A DNA stretch of 64,000 nt from Oscillospiraceae bacterium (GTDB taxonomy: Bacteria > Bacillota > Clostridia > Oscillospirales > WRJC01). The stretch spans positions 62,001 to 126,000 of the forward strand of contig WRHM01000003.1 in the NCBI GenBank assembly GCA_009783265.1. Reading direction: 5' to 3'. A program made the translations under genes and the position numbers. How positions within the stretch are numbered: the first letter of the stretch is position 1; each line of letters opens with the position of its first letter. The notes beneath the pieces are model-generated. The model saw only the letters and a program-made list of their open reading frames with translations, searched no databases and was not told where the DNA came from. This document shows positions 25,903 to 36,249 of this stretch, in pieces.

Positions 25903-26640
25903 ATGTCTGTTAAAAAATTTATAACAAAATCTTTAAATATAATATTTCCCGTAAAATGCGTATGCTGCAAAAAAATTTCGGCAAGATCTGACAGCGAAGA
26001 TATATTGTGCGAGTCATGCAGAAAAATTTTAATTAAAGAAGCGGCGCACAGTTGCAGGATTTGCGGGAATGCGCCGTATCTTTGCGAATGTAAAAAAATA
26101 AATTATATAGATAAACTTGTATTTCCGTATTTTTATTCCGGGGATAAATTAAAGCAAGCTATATATGCCGTAAAACAAGCGAATTTATATTATATTAATG
26201 AATTTTTTGCAAAAGATATGTATAATTCTCTAAAATTATATGATAAAATTAAAATAAACGATATTGATTTTATAACAAATACGCCGAGAATGAAAAGCTC
26301 AATAAAATTTTACGGCTATAATCAAACAGCCGTTCTTGCGAAAATTATATCTGAATATACGGGAATATATTATAAACAGATTATTGAAGCTTCGAGTTTA
26401 TATGACAGAGAGCAGAAATCTCTGGATAAAACTCAGCGCGTCTTAAACGTGACAAATAAATTTACGCTTGTTAAAAACATAAGAAAAAACAAAGAAAATA
26501 TAAAAGGCAAGAACATACTTATCATAGACGATATTGTAACGACAGGCTCGACATTATCTGAATGCGCAAGAATCTTGAAAAATATAGGGGCGAAAAGCGT
26601 TTGCGCGTTATGCGCGGCGTCTGTTTTTTCGCAATCATGA
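25903..26640 (+). CDS. comF: ComF family phosphoribosyltransferase-like protein
   Basis: The protein has 245 residues. The N-terminal four-cysteine zinc module (CVCCKK...CESCRK, then CRICG...CECKK) is followed by a PRT domain whose PRPP loop is ILIIDDIVTTGSTL. ComF supports DNA uptake or recombination in competent bacteria; many non-competent Firmicutes also keep it. The ribosome site is weak and the gene starts 7 nt after the small overlapping ORF, so coupling is likely. Confidence 0.9.
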   Translation: MSVKKFITKSLNIIFPVKCVCCKKISARSDSEDILCESCRKILIKEAAHSCRICGNAPYLCECKKINYIDKLVFPYFYSGDKLKQAIYAVKQANLYYINEFFAKDMYNSLKLYDKIKINDIDFITNTPRMKSSIKFYGYNQTAVLAKIISEYTGIYYKQIIEASSLYDREQKSLDKTQRVLNVTNKFTLVKNIRKNKENIKGKNILIIDDIVTTGSTLSECARILKNIGAKSVCALCAASVFSQS

Positions 26641-26695
26641 AAATAAAAAACTAATAAATAAATTTTGTTAAAATATTGGGGAGATATAAAATATT

Positions 26696-27709
26696 ATGGG
26701 CAAAGATATAGGGATAGACCTCGGAACTGCGTCAGTGCTTGTTTATGTGAAAGGCAAAGGCATTGTATTTAAAGAACCTTCGGTGGTCGCAATAGACAAA
26801 AATTCAAATAAGTTATTGAAAGTGGGCAGGGAGGCGCAGCTAATGCTCGGGCGAACCCCCGGGAATATAATGGCGATACGCCCGTTAAGAGATGGGGTCA
26901 TAAGCGAATACGACGTGACGCTTAAAATGCTCCAGCATTTTATAAAACGCGCCTGCGGGACTACTTTGTTTAAACCCAGGGTAATGATATGCGTCCCCAG
27001 CGGGATAACAGAAGTCGAAGAAAGAGCAATAGTTGACGCGGCTACGCAGGCAGGGGCAAAAAAAACGCATTTGATAGAAGAACCACTCGCCGCCGCGATA
27101 GGCGCGGGAATTGACATAGACCGCCCAAACGGCAACATAGTCGTGGATATAGGAGGGGGAACGACCGACGTCGCCGTAATATCGCTTGGCGCGGTCGTTA
27201 TACCGGAATCGATAAAAGTCGCGGGGGATAAATTCGACGACGCTATAGTTAAATATATACGCAGGAAATATAATTTAGTAATAGGCGACAGAACCGCCGA
27301 AGATATAAAAATAAAAATAGGCTGCGTTTGGCCCCGTGAGGACACAAAAATCATGCAGGTCAAAGGCAGATGCACAATAGAAGGCCTTCCGAAGATAATA
27401 AACGTAAACTCAAACGAAATAGAAGAAGCGCTGGAAGAACCCGTAAAAAGTATAACCGAAACTGTCTGCCATGTTCTTGAACAAACTCCTCCTGAGCTTG
27501 TCGGGGATATTTCAACCAATGGGATAGTTTTGACAGGGGGTGGCAGTCTTATCTATGGATTTGACAAACTTCTGTCGAGCATCACCGGAATAAGCGCGAG
27601 GGTAGCCGACGAAGCTATTTCATGCGTTGCGATCGGCACGGGAAAATCGCTCGAACACATGAAATTTCTTCCCGAGGGGGTTATCAACATATCGCGAGGC
27701 AGGCATTAG
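26696..27709 (+). CDS. mreB: Rod shape-determining protein MreB/Mbl
   Basis: The actin-like ATPase has 337 residues with phosphate-1 DIGIDLGTASVLVY, phosphate-2 VVDIGGGTTDVAVI and the adenosine motif GIVLTGGGSLIYG. It forms membrane-associated filaments that direct lateral wall synthesis. It is not followed by mreCD, so it may be an Mbl/MreBH-type paralogue. GGGGAG precedes the ATG. A strong terminator lies 22 nt after the stop. Confidence 0.93.
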   Translation: MGKDIGIDLGTASVLVYVKGKGIVFKEPSVVAIDKNSNKLLKVGREAQLMLGRTPGNIMAIRPLRDGVISEYDVTLKMLQHFIKRACGTTLFKPRVMICVPSGITEVEERAIVDAATQAGAKKTHLIEEPLAAAIGAGIDIDRPNGNIVVDIGGGTTDVAVISLGAVVIPESIKVAGDKFDDAIVKYIRRKYNLVIGDRTAEDIKIKIGCVWPREDTKIMQVKGRCTIEGLPKIINVNSNEIEEALEEPVKSITETVCHVLEQTPPELVGDISTNGIVLTGGGSLIYGFDKLLSSITGISARVADEAISCVAIGTGKSLEHMKFLPEGVINISRGRH

Positions 27710-27730
27710 AAAATTTACACAGACATAATT

Positions 27731-27753
27731 CCGGGCGGGATAATCCCGCCCGG
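27731..27753. terminator. Bidirectional terminator between mreB and pfkA
   Basis: A perfect 10-bp GC-rich stem (CCGGGCGGGA / TCCCGCCCGG) has a TAA loop and a following TTATTTTT. Confidence 0.85.
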
Positions 27754-27776
27754 TTATTTTTATTTTAATATATTTT

Positions 27777-28856
27777 TTATATTGACATTCTCTTTGAGAT
27801 CTGATAAAACTCTGCGATTTCGGCTTTCTTTTGTTTTATAAATTTAGTCATGCTCTTTTGGTCGCTTTCACTCAAAGCGGCAAACTGCTCGTCGGTCATT
27901 TTATTTTTATATCTCTTATCGAGATTTAGAGCATATTCTATATCCAAGTCTACGACTTTGCTGTTCTGCATACAGACGACAAGATTTTTTTTGCCCTCTA
28001 TCAGAAGCTCAACCGCCCTGTTTCCCATAACTGTCGCAACAAGCCTGTCGCGCAAAGTAGGCGAGCCGCCTCTTTGAACATGCGCGAGCCGCGCAAATCT
28101 TGTCTCCATATCCGGTATTTGTCGGCTTATTTTGGCAGTAAAATTCTCCGCGTAGTTTGTTCCCATTCCCTCTGATACTATAATAATAAAATTTCTTTTT
28201 CTGTTCATTCTTGCATGTATAATCCTGTTTATGCATTCGTCCTCGTCAAACGGCATTTCTTTTATCGCAATGCCTGTCGCCCCGACTGCGATTCCCCCCT
28301 GAAGCGCGATATGCCCCGCGTCCCTGCCCATAACTTCCACAACGCTGCAGCGCGCATGAGATTCGCTTGTGTCCCTCAGCCTGTCCACCATTGCGACTAC
28401 AGTATTCATGGCAGTGTCAAAGCCTATTGAATATTCAGTCGCGGTTATATCGTTGTCGATAGTTCCGGGAATGCCTATTGTGGGAATGCCCCGCCTGCTT
28501 AAATCTGTCGCGCCCCTGAAAGTCCCGTCGCCGCCTATTGCGACTATGCCGTCTATTTCATACTTTTGGCAAGTCCTGCACGCTTTTTTCATGCCTTTTT
28601 CTGTTTTAAACTCATCGCACCTGTCGGAATATAAAACCGTCCCCCCGAGAGTCAGTATATTTGAAACCGCGCGTGCGTCATATTCAACTATTTCACCGTC
28701 AATAAGCCCCCTGTAGCCTTTTAATATTCCCATCACGCGAATCCCGTTTGATATTGCCATGCGCGTTACTGCTCTTACGGCGGCATTCATTCCCGGAGCG
28801 TCACCGCCCGACGTGAGTACGCCTATTCTTCTGATTTTTTTATTAATTTCATCCAT
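27777..28856 (-). CDS. pfkA: ATP-dependent 6-phosphofructokinase
   Basis: The enzyme phosphorylates fructose-6-phosphate in glycolysis. The 359 residues include the nucleotide loop LTSGGDAPGMNAAVRA, GGDGTFRGA, the catalytic GTIDNDI and the MGRDAGHIA substrate motif. It is longer than the 320-residue B. stearothermophilus form because of a C-terminal extension (about 320-359) rich in Lys and Glu. GGDGT followed by F rather than S/Y fits ATP use but does not prove it. It is transcribed alone from a clear promoter. Confidence 0.93.
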   Translation of the reverse strand: MDEINKKIRRIGVLTSGGDAPGMNAAVRAVTRMAISNGIRVMGILKGYRGLIDGEIVEYDARAVSNILTLGGTVLYSDRCDEFKTEKGMKKACRTCQKYEIDGIVAIGGDGTFRGATDLSRRGIPTIGIPGTIDNDITATEYSIGFDTAMNTVVAMVDRLRDTSESHARCSVVEVMGRDAGHIALQGGIAVGATGIAIKEMPFDEDECINRIIHARMNRKRNFIIIVSEGMGTNYAENFTAKISRQIPDMETRFARLAHVQRGGSPTLRDRLVATVMGNRAVELLIEGKKNLVVCMQNSKVVDLDIEYALNLDKRYKNKMTDEQFAALSESDQKSMTKFIKQKKAEIAEFYQISKRMSI

Positions 28857-28909
28857 ATTTATTTATCTCAACTTCCCATTCGCTTATGTATTTTATGATA
28901 TATTTTATT

Positions 28910-28938
28910 ATTATATCATTGTTATTCTATGCAGTCAA
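28910..28938 (-). promoter_or_regulatory. SigA-type promoter of pfkA
   Basis: On the minus strand, TTGACT (28938-28933) and TATAAT (28915-28910) are separated by 17 bp. Confidence 0.85.
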
Positions 28939-29037
28939 GCAAAATACAAAAAATTTTTGTTTTAATATATAATTTTTTATTTATTTATGATATAATATAA
29001 ACAAAAAACAAAAAATTTGCGGGGGGAAAATATTTAT

Positions 29038-30186
29038 ATGATTAGTTTTAATTCTTTGATGCCTGTTGAAATTATCTTTGATAAAAATTGCGTTCTGAAA
29101 AACAAAGAAAAATTTAACGGATTCAAAAAACTTTTTATAGTCTCGGATAAATCATCGGCAATACTCAGCGGGGCATTAAACGATATAATGAGTATAGTGA
29201 AAGATACAAAAGCCGAATTTTATATCTTTGATAATATACAGGAGAATCCTCTTCTTTCTGTATGCTATGAAGGGGGAAAAGCCGCCTGTGATTTCGGAGC
29301 GGATTTAATTATCGGCATAGGCGGGGGATCGCCGCTTGACGCGGCAAAAGTTATCGCATTTTTCGCGGCGAACCCAGATAGAACTCCTGAAGATTTATTT
29401 AATTTGCCTTATGAAAATCCGTCTTTGCCTATTTTCGCGATTCCTACTACTGCGGGAACCGGAAGCGAAGCAAATCCATACGCAATAATGACCCTCGACG
29501 GTCAGGATCTGAAAAAAACTTTTACATATATAAAATCTTACGCCCAAACAGCTTTTCTCGACCCTAAATATACGCTTTCACTGCCTTATAACGTCACCGT
29601 CAGCACCGCCCTTGACGCTTTATGCCACTGCATAGAATCATATCTGTCCGTAAAATCGACGCCGTTTTCAATCGCTTATGCTTCGCTCGGGATAAAATCA
29701 GTTTATCATAACCTCGAAAAACTTATTGATTTAAAAGATAAGCCTATATCCGAAATAGATTATTCTGTCCGTGAAGAATTGCTGCTCGGCTCGCTCTGCG
29801 GCGGGATTGCGATAAATACCACCGGCACCTGTTTTCCCCACCCACTGGGCTATAACATCACCCTGATAAACGGACTGCCTCACGGAAAAGCCTGCGCGTT
29901 ATTTATCGGCGAATTTTTAAATATACACGAAACTGCGGCAAAAAATCTTGACATGCCTGAGTTAAATAAAAACTTAAACGAAATGTACGCCGCTTTTGAT
30001 ACTCCCATTGAAAAAGCAAAAGAAACGATAAAAATACTTACGGATTATCACGAAAAATTCGACGATGAAACTTTGAAATTTTATGTGTCAAAAGTAAAAA
30101 CCGCGAAAAACTTCACGAACAGTTATAAAAAAATCTTAACTGACGACGAAATGTTTGAAATCTATAAAAAATGCGTAGGGAAATAA
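29038..30186 (+). CDS. Iron-containing alcohol dehydrogenase
   Basis: This 382-residue group III ADH has the NAD(P)-binding GIGGGSPLDAAKVIAFF, PTTAGTGSEA and the metal-binding signatures STALDALCHCIESYLS and LPHGKACALFIG. It interconverts an alcohol and an aldehyde or ketone, probably in fermentation. The ATG at 29038 follows GGGGGGA; the longer frame from 29017 overlaps this site. The HAD gene follows after 4 nt, so the two are an operon. Confidence 0.92.
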   Translation: MISFNSLMPVEIIFDKNCVLKNKEKFNGFKKLFIVSDKSSAILSGALNDIMSIVKDTKAEFYIFDNIQENPLLSVCYEGGKAACDFGADLIIGIGGGSPLDAAKVIAFFAANPDRTPEDLFNLPYENPSLPIFAIPTTAGTGSEANPYAIMTLDGQDLKKTFTYIKSYAQTAFLDPKYTLSLPYNVTVSTALDALCHCIESYLSVKSTPFSIAYASLGIKSVYHNLEKLIDLKDKPISEIDYSVREELLLGSLCGGIAINTTGTCFPHPLGYNITLINGLPHGKACALFIGEFLNIHETAAKNLDMPELNKNLNEMYAAFDTPIEKAKETIKILTDYHEKFDDETLKFYVSKVKTAKNFTNSYKKILTDDEMFEIYKKCVGK

Positions 30187-30190
30187 ATTA

Positions 30191-30871
30191 ATGATTTTAA
30201 ATAAACAATATATATTATTTGATTTGGACGGAACAATCTCAGATTCAAAACCGGGGATATTAAAATCCATGCAATATGTCATGAAACATTTCGGCATTGA
30301 AATAAAAGATGAAGAATTGGATTCTTATTCGTTTTTTCTCGGACCGCCTTTACAGGATTCTTTCAGAAATTATTTTAAATTTGACGATAAAAAAGTTAAG
30401 GAAGCCGTTTTAAAATACCGTGAATATTATAAGCCCAAAGGAATGTTTGATAATAAATTATATCCTGGAGTCAAGGATTTGTTAAAAAAATTGAAAAATT
30501 CCGGTAAAACTGTGATTTTAGCCACGTCGAAAGCCGAAATACTGGCAAGGCAGATTTTAGAATATTTTGATATATTGCAGTATTTTGACTTTATAGCCGG
30601 AGCCGAACTTGACGGGCGGCGGGCAAAAAAGAACGAGGTTATTGAGTATTGTCTCGCGCATTTCGGGATTTTATCAAGTGAAGAAAAAGCAAAAGCGGTT
30701 ATGATCGGCGACAGAAATCATGATATAATCGGCGCGAGAAAGAACGGGATAGAAAGCGTCGGGGTGTTGTATGGCTACGGGAGTTTAGAAGAACTTACAG
30801 AGGGTGAATATAAATCGGATTATATTGTAAAAGACGTTGACGCGTTGGCGGAGCTGTTGGTTGTTCATTAA
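30191..30871 (+). CDS. HAD family phosphatase (phosphoglycolate phosphatase-like)
   Basis: The 226 residues hold all HAD motifs: nucleophile FDLDGTISDSKPG, motif II LATSK, the lysine in AKKNEV, and motif IV MIGDRNHDI. The helical cap is of the Gph/PpaX type. It is likely a small-molecule phosphatase. It is cotranscribed with the alcohol dehydrogenase gene. Confidence 0.88.
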   Translation: MILNKQYILFDLDGTISDSKPGILKSMQYVMKHFGIEIKDEELDSYSFFLGPPLQDSFRNYFKFDDKKVKEAVLKYREYYKPKGMFDNKLYPGVKDLLKKLKNSGKTVILATSKAEILARQILEYFDILQYFDFIAGAELDGRRAKKNEVIEYCLAHFGILSSEEKAKAVMIGDRNHDIIGARKNGIESVGVLYGYGSLEELTEGEYKSDYIVKDVDALAELLVVH

Positions 30872-30925
30872 ACATATATGAATATATTTAAGATATTTTG
30901 TGTATAATTATACGGGAGTTAAATT

Positions 30926-31567
30926 TTGGATAATAATTTAATTTCATACAAAACTGTAAAAAAAGAATGTTCGGCTGAATTTACCGAGAAAAAATCAGTA
31001 TTTATCTGCACGGTCAAACCCGTTTGGAACGAACAGTCCGCGCTGGATTTTATAAATCAAATCAGAAAAAAACATGGCGATGCTTCACATAATGTCTACG
31101 CGTATATAATCAGGGACGCGAATATTATCAGGTTTTCAGACGACGGCGAGCCAAACTCGACTGCGGGAATCCCCGCGCTCTCTGTCTTGCAGAAAAACGA
31201 TCTGACAAATATAGCCGCAGTAGTCACAAGATATTTCGGCGGGATTTTGCTTGGCGCGGGAGGGCTTGTCAGGGCTTATTCGCGCGCGGCAAAACTTGCC
31301 GTTGACGAATCCGGTATAGTATTATATGAAAATCACATAGAATTTGACGTTTTATGCGGATATCCGGATTATGATAAAATCCTGAAATTTATAAAATCCG
31401 AAAAAATCATAACAGATAATACTGTTTTCGGCGAAAATATAATTTTGTCTCTGGCTGTAAAATATAATCTTTATGAAAAAATCTGCGCCGATATAATCAA
31501 CCTGACCAACGGGAAGTCTGATATAATTAAAAATGGTGAAAGATTTTCTTCTTCTGATTTATTTTGA
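30926..31567 (+). CDS. YigZ/IMPACT family protein
   Basis: The 213 residues match the YigZ family. The N-terminal UPF0029 domain contains KKHGDASHNVYAY, FSDDGEPNSTAGIP and VVTRYFGGILLGAGGLVRAY, followed by a short DUF1949 domain. Bacterial members bind RNA or act in translation control, but the function is unsettled. The start is TTG at 30926 with GGGAG 7 nt upstream. Confidence 0.92.
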   Translation: MDNNLISYKTVKKECSAEFTEKKSVFICTVKPVWNEQSALDFINQIRKKHGDASHNVYAYIIRDANIIRFSDDGEPNSTAGIPALSVLQKNDLTNIAAVVTRYFGGILLGAGGLVRAYSRAAKLAVDESGIVLYENHIEFDVLCGYPDYDKILKFIKSEKIITDNTVFGENIILSLAVKYNLYEKICADIINLTNGKSDIIKNGERFSSSDLF

Positions 31568-31651
31568 TTTATATATTTGCATTAAATTTTTTATTAAAAA
31601 AGGTGTTTTTTATTTTTTTACGTATATATATTATTATAGAGGTAATCAATA

Positions 31652-32656
31652 TTGAATTTTATAGATTTTATTCACAAAAGAGAGCGTGAAAATTTATCGC
31701 AATACGCTTTTCTGACAGAAAACACAAAAGGCAGGGATTTATCTTTAGAACCCAATAGCTTAAGAACAGAATTTCAGAGAGACCGCGACAGGATAATACA
31801 TTCTAATTCTTTCAGGAGACTCGCGCATAAAACTCAGGTATTTCTCGACCCGGAGGGCGATCATTACCGGACAAGGCTGACGCATACTCTTGAAGTCATG
31901 CAGATCGGCAGGGCTTTGTCCAGAGCTTTGCGATTAAACGAAGATTTGACAGAGGCTGCGTGTTTAGGCCACGATCTGGGACATACGCCGTTCGGTCACG
32001 CGGGGGAAAAAGTTTTGAACCGGCTTTATTCCAGAGGCTTTAAACATAACGAGCAGAGTTTAAGGGTAGTTGAAAAACTCGAAAAAAATTTTACCGGGCT
32101 GAATTTAACTTATGAAGTGCGCGACGCAATATTATGTCATACCGGCGATATTCCCGCTAAAACACTTGAAGGACGAATTTTAAAATTCGCCGACAGGATA
32201 GCGTATATAAATCATGATATAGACGATGCGCTGCGGGCAAAAATCTTAAAATTTGAAGATCTGCCCGAAAATTTAATAAAAATACTGGGTAAAACCGGAA
32301 GTCAGCGCATAAATACTATGGTAAACGGAATAATAACGGAGTCGGACGGTAAAAGCGATATAAAAATGCGCGGCGATATACTCGAAGCCATGGAAAACCT
32401 GCGCAGGTTTTTATTTGATAATGTTTATGATAATAACATAGCTAAAACCGAAGAAAAAAAAGCCGAATTCATGCTTGAGCAAATGTATATTTATTTTGTA
32501 AAAAATTATAATTTGCTTATCCCGGAATATGAGAGTATAATAACAAGAGAGGGAACGGAGAGAGCGGTATGCGATTATATCGCGGGAATGACCGACAGAT
32601 ATTCTATATCTGAATATTGTAAAATTTTTGTGCCTAAAACATGGAAAGAAGAATAA
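31652..32656 (+). CDS. dgt: dGTP triphosphohydrolase-like HD protein
   Basis: The 334-residue HD phosphohydrolase has RLAHKTQVF, the HD-core TRLTHTLEV and GHDLGHTPFGHAGE. It probably hydrolyses dNTPs to nucleosides and triphosphate, or is a regulatory homologue. The order dgt-like, dnaG, rpoD is conserved in many Firmicutes, supporting the call. The start is TTG at 31652 with an AGAGGT site upstream. Confidence 0.92.
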   Translation: MNFIDFIHKRERENLSQYAFLTENTKGRDLSLEPNSLRTEFQRDRDRIIHSNSFRRLAHKTQVFLDPEGDHYRTRLTHTLEVMQIGRALSRALRLNEDLTEAACLGHDLGHTPFGHAGEKVLNRLYSRGFKHNEQSLRVVEKLEKNFTGLNLTYEVRDAILCHTGDIPAKTLEGRILKFADRIAYINHDIDDALRAKILKFEDLPENLIKILGKTGSQRINTMVNGIITESDGKSDIKMRGDILEAMENLRRFLFDNVYDNNIAKTEEKKAEFMLEQMYIYFVKNYNLLIPEYESIITREGTERAVCDYIAGMTDRYSISEYCKIFVPKTWKEE

Positions 32657-32751
32657 AAAATATAAATATTAACCAAAATAAAAAAAATAAAAAAACGGCG
32701 CGCCTAAATTATCGCGCGCGCTCAACAAATTAAATATCGGGAGTGATAAAA

Positions 32752-34620
32752 ATGAGATTTCCCGACGCATTTTTACAGGAGATAAAATTCAGAAACGATA
32801 TTGAGGACGTTGTTTCAAGATATGTGACTTTAAAACCGGCAGGCGCGAATTTAGTGGCGTGCTGCCCGTTTCACAGCGAAAAAACCCCTTCTTTTACTGT
32901 TTCGAAAAGCAAAAAGATTTTTCACTGTTTTGGCTGTGACGCGGGCGGAGACGCAATAACTTTTGTTATGCTGATAGAAAATACGGATTATGCCTCGGCA
33001 GTCGCAAAGCTTGCCGAGTGGGCCAAAATCCCCGTGCCTGAGGACGACGGCGAATATAAAGACAGGGCAATAAAACAAAAAAGAATATTTGAACTTAATC
33101 GTGAAGCCGCGTTATATTTTCACAATAATTTAACAGACCAGAATAACGCCGAAAGCAAAAACGCTCTTGAATATATACAAAAACGCGGGATAAAAAATCC
33201 AACTATAAAACATTTCGGATTGGGCTACGCTTCAAATTCATGGAGCAGTCTTACAAAATACCTGTCTGATAAAGGGTTCTCAAAAGAAGAACAAAAAACC
33301 GCGTTTTTATGCAGCATGACAAAAAAAGGCGAATATACTGATATATTCAGAGGGCGGTTAATGTTCCCGATTATTGACGTAAACGGCAATGTTATTGCGT
33401 TCGGCGGCAGAATTATAATTAATAACGGCGACGAAAGAAAATATTTAAACTCGTCAGATACTCCTGCATTCAAAAAAAGCAGGAATTTATACGCGTTAAA
33501 CTTTGCTAAAAATACTGTGGGCACAAATAAAAAACATGATTATTTTATAATGTGCGAAGGATATATGGATGTTATCGCAATGCATCAGGCGGGATTTACA
33601 AATGCGGTCGCCAGTTTGGGAACGGCTGTAACAGGAGAACAGGCGCGGCTAATGTCAAAATACGCAAAACGGGTAATTTTGGCTTATGATACTGATGAAG
33701 CAGGAAAAAGAGCGATGCAGAGAGCTGCGGCGTTATTGGGTGAAGTGGGAATAGAAGTAAAAGTCTTGAATTTAGGCGAAGCCAAAGACCCCGATGAATT
33801 TATACAAAAATACGGCAAAGAAAAATTAGAGAATAATTTAATAAAACCCAAAGGATACATAGACAATAAACTTGACGCAATTTACGGAAAATATAATTTA
33901 GACGACGCCGAAGAAAAAATAAAAGCGATAAACGAATCATGCGAAGAACTGTCTCTTATAAATTCTGAAGTCGAGCGGGAAGTTTACGGGGGGAAACTCG
34001 CGGATAAATATAAAGTTTCCGCAGACAGTATTTTAAAAGCGATAAAAAAACTCGCGTCAGCGCGCCTGAAAAAAGAAAAGACTGATATGATAAATAATAA
34101 TATGCGTAAAATCGAGGGCTTTGGCGACAGATTAAATCCCGACAGGGTGAAATTTCCGGAATCCGTAAAAAAAGAAGAAATAATCTTGGGTATTCTCATG
34201 AAATACCCGGAATTTTATAGCGATATAAAAGATATACTGACAGAAAATATATTTATAAGCGAATTTAACAGGAAAATATATAATTTATTTAAAGAAGTCA
34301 TAGAATCAAAAGAAACGACAGGAACAGAAGATAATTCGAGTTTTGATATAGTTATGATAACAAAAGATTTATCAGCCGAAGAAACAGGAAGAATAACAAA
34401 AATGATTATTTCTGATAATATTCCGGGTAAAGATATAAAAAACGAACTTGTAAATTTTATCGGGGCGTTGGAAAAACAAAATAAAGTCTATGAAAAAAAG
34501 AATGTAAATTTAAAAGAAATATCAGCTTCGGGAGACGACTGGATCAGTTATATCAGGGCAAAAGATAAAGATAAAATTAAAGTTAAAAAAGATGAAATGT
34601 TAAAAAGGGAGGATAATTAA
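32752..34620 (+). CDS. dnaG: DNA primase
   Basis: This 622-residue primase synthesises RNA primers at the replication fork. The CHC2 zinc finger ([20 protein letters not shown] to HCFGC) is at about 41-66. The TOPRIM domain has [13 protein letters not shown] and DTDEAGKRA, and the C-terminal part is the DnaB-interaction region. I chose the ATG at 32752 because GGGAG at 32739-32743 overlaps the alternative GTG at 32743. rpoD follows 4 nt later. Confidence 0.96.
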   Translation: MRFPDAFLQEIKFRNDIEDVVSRYVTLKPAGANLVACCPFHSEKTPSFTVSKSKKIFHCFGCDAGGDAITFVMLIENTDYASAVAKLAEWAKIPVPEDDGEYKDRAIKQKRIFELNREAALYFHNNLTDQNNAESKNALEYIQKRGIKNPTIKHFGLGYASNSWSSLTKYLSDKGFSKEEQKTAFLCSMTKKGEYTDIFRGRLMFPIIDVNGNVIAFGGRIIINNGDERKYLNSSDTPAFKKSRNLYALNFAKNTVGTNKKHDYFIMCEGYMDVIAMHQAGFTNAVASLGTAVTGEQARLMSKYAKRVILAYDTDEAGKRAMQRAAALLGEVGIEVKVLNLGEAKDPDEFIQKYGKEKLENNLIKPKGYIDNKLDAIYGKYNLDDAEEKIKAINESCEELSLINSEVEREVYGGKLADKYKVSADSILKAIKKLASARLKKEKTDMINNNMRKIEGFGDRLNPDRVKFPESVKKEEIILGILMKYPEFYSDIKDILTENIFISEFNRKIYNLFKEVIESKETTGTEDNSSFDIVMITKDLSAEETGRITKMIISDNIPGKDIKNELVNFIGALEKQNKVYEKKNVNLKEISASGDDWISYIRAKDKDKIKVKKDEMLKREDN

Positions 34621-34624
34621 ATAT

Positions 34625-35722
34625 ATGACAGAAGAGAAAAAAGTAGATATAAGCGAGATAATCGAGCGTGCGAAAGCCAAAGGCAGCCTGTCAAACGAAG
34701 AACTCATGGAAGCGGAAATAAACTGCGACGCCGAACAGTTGGATAAATTATACGAAAGCCTTGAGACTCTTGGTATTGAAATCACAGGATATTTAGAGGA
34801 CGACATACCTGAATTTGAAGATATAAACGACGAGGTAGAAAAACTCGAGAGTCCCGAAGACATGGAAAAAATGCTTGCGCAGGTCGAAGGGCTTGCCATA
34901 GACGACCCGGTTAGGATGTATCTTAAAGAAATAGGCAAAGTGCCGCTGCTTGATACAGAAGAAGAAATAGAGCTGGCGATGAAAATGTCGCAGAACGATG
35001 AAACGGCGAAACAAAAAATAGTTGAAGCTAATCTGAGGCTTGTTGTGAGCATTGCGAAACGCTATGTTGGCAGGGGTATGTTTTTTCTGGATCTGATTCA
35101 GGAGGGCAATCTTGGACTGATCAAAGCAGTTGAGAAATTTGATTATATAAGAGGCTATAAGTTTTCGACTTATGCGACATGGTGGATAAGGCAGGCTATA
35201 ACGAGAGCCATTGCCGATCAGGCGAGGACTATAAGAATACCGGTCCACATGGTCGAAACTATAAACAAAGTAAACAAAGTCTCAAAGCAGTTGCATCAGG
35301 ATTTGGGACATGAAGCTTCGCCCGAAGAAGTCGCGATAGAGATGAACATGTCTGTGGATAAAGTGCGCGATATTATGAAAATAGCGCAGGAGCCTGTGTC
35401 TCTCGAAATGCCCATAGGAGAAGAAGACGATTCTCACTTAGGCGATTTTATTTCGGACGACAATGCCCCGGCCCCGGCGGAAGCCGCTTCTTATACTCTT
35501 TTACGCGAACAGTTATGCGAAGTTTTGCATACGCTGACGGCAAGGGAAGAGCATGTCTTAAAACTCAGGTTCGGTCTTGAGGACGGAAGGACAAGAACTC
35601 TTGAGGAAGTTGGGAAAGTTTTTAATATAACCCGTGAGAGAATAAGGCAAATAGAGGCTAAGGCTCTGAGAAAGCTCCGACACCCGAGCCGCTCCAAAAG
35701 GCTCAAGGATTATCTCGATTAA
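34625..35722 (+). CDS. rpoD: Primary sigma factor SigA (RpoD)
   Basis: The protein has 365 residues, a typical size for Firmicutes SigA. Region 1.2 starts near [13 protein letters not shown]. Regions 2.1-2.4 include [19 protein letters not shown] and [16 protein letters not shown], and region 4 includes [19 protein letters not shown]. It directs RNA polymerase to the TTGACA/TATAAT promoters seen throughout the window. The ribosome site GGGAGG lies in the end of dnaG, so expression is coupled. Confidence 0.97.
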   Translation: MTEEKKVDISEIIERAKAKGSLSNEELMEAEINCDAEQLDKLYESLETLGIEITGYLEDDIPEFEDINDEVEKLESPEDMEKMLAQVEGLAIDDPVRMYLKEIGKVPLLDTEEEIELAMKMSQNDETAKQKIVEANLRLVVSIAKRYVGRGMFFLDLIQEGNLGLIKAVEKFDYIRGYKFSTYATWWIRQAITRAIADQARTIRIPVHMVETINKVNKVSKQLHQDLGHEASPEEVAIEMNMSVDKVRDIMKIAQEPVSLEMPIGEEDDSHLGDFISDDNAPAPAEAASYTLLREQLCEVLHTLTAREEHVLKLRFGLEDGRTRTLEEVGKVFNITRERIRQIEAKALRKLRHPSRSKRLKDYLD

Positions 35723-35775
35723 ATTAAATTTATATAATTTATATTTTAAACATGATCGGGATTACATATTTAACT

Positions 35776-35962
35776 AACGTGAGTTCGACAGAAAAGCCAA
35801 GGACGCGAAACATTGGACGATAATGTGTAGGGGACGCGCCCCGCGCGTCCCGCCGGTATAAAACCGTAAATTCTAACTCGCGGGACGCTGAGGGCAGCGT
35901 CCCCTACATACAAAACCCTATAAATCCATCAAAAGGCGCAATTGTTTTATCGAACTCACGTT
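35776..35962. mobile_element. 187-bp MITE-like element with 13-bp terminal inverted repeats
   Basis: The gap 35723-36249 contains AACGTGAGTTCGA (35776-35788) and its exact inverse (35950-35962). Between them a nested palindrome has 11-bp perfect arms TGTAGGGGACG / CGTCCCCTACA (35826-35836 and 35898-35908). There is no ORF. The size and ends fit a MITE. The remainder of the gap holds a promoter and AT-rich leader for the next gene. Confidence 0.7.
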
Positions 35963-36030
35963 TATTTATTATGATTGTGCTGTTAATATAAAATTTTTAG
36001 TTTGTATAGTGTTTTTACACAAATTTGCAC

Positions 36031-36059
36031 TTGACACTTTTGTTTTTTTAGTGTAGACT
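36031..36059 (+). promoter_or_regulatory. SigA-type promoter of the solute-binding lipoprotein gene
   Basis: TTGACA (36031-36036) and TAGACT (36054-36059) are separated by 17 bp. It implies a leader of about 185 nt before the ATG at 36250. Confidence 0.65.
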
Positions 36060-36249
36060 ACATATAGTAGGGTTATTTTGTATTATATTGCAGAATCAAG
36101 TTTGAATTGCTCAAAATTACCCGAAATTAATCAAATTATTGATAAAATTTTAAAAATTCAAATAAATTAAATGATATATTAATATAATTCTATTAAAATT
36201 ATAAATTATATGATATGCTTTTATTTATTTTTAAGGAGGCTTTTATTTA

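Noticed and set aside
26743-27519. 258-codon open frame antisense to mreB
   Set aside because: It is entirely inside mreB, has no domain signature, and reflects codon bias of mreB.
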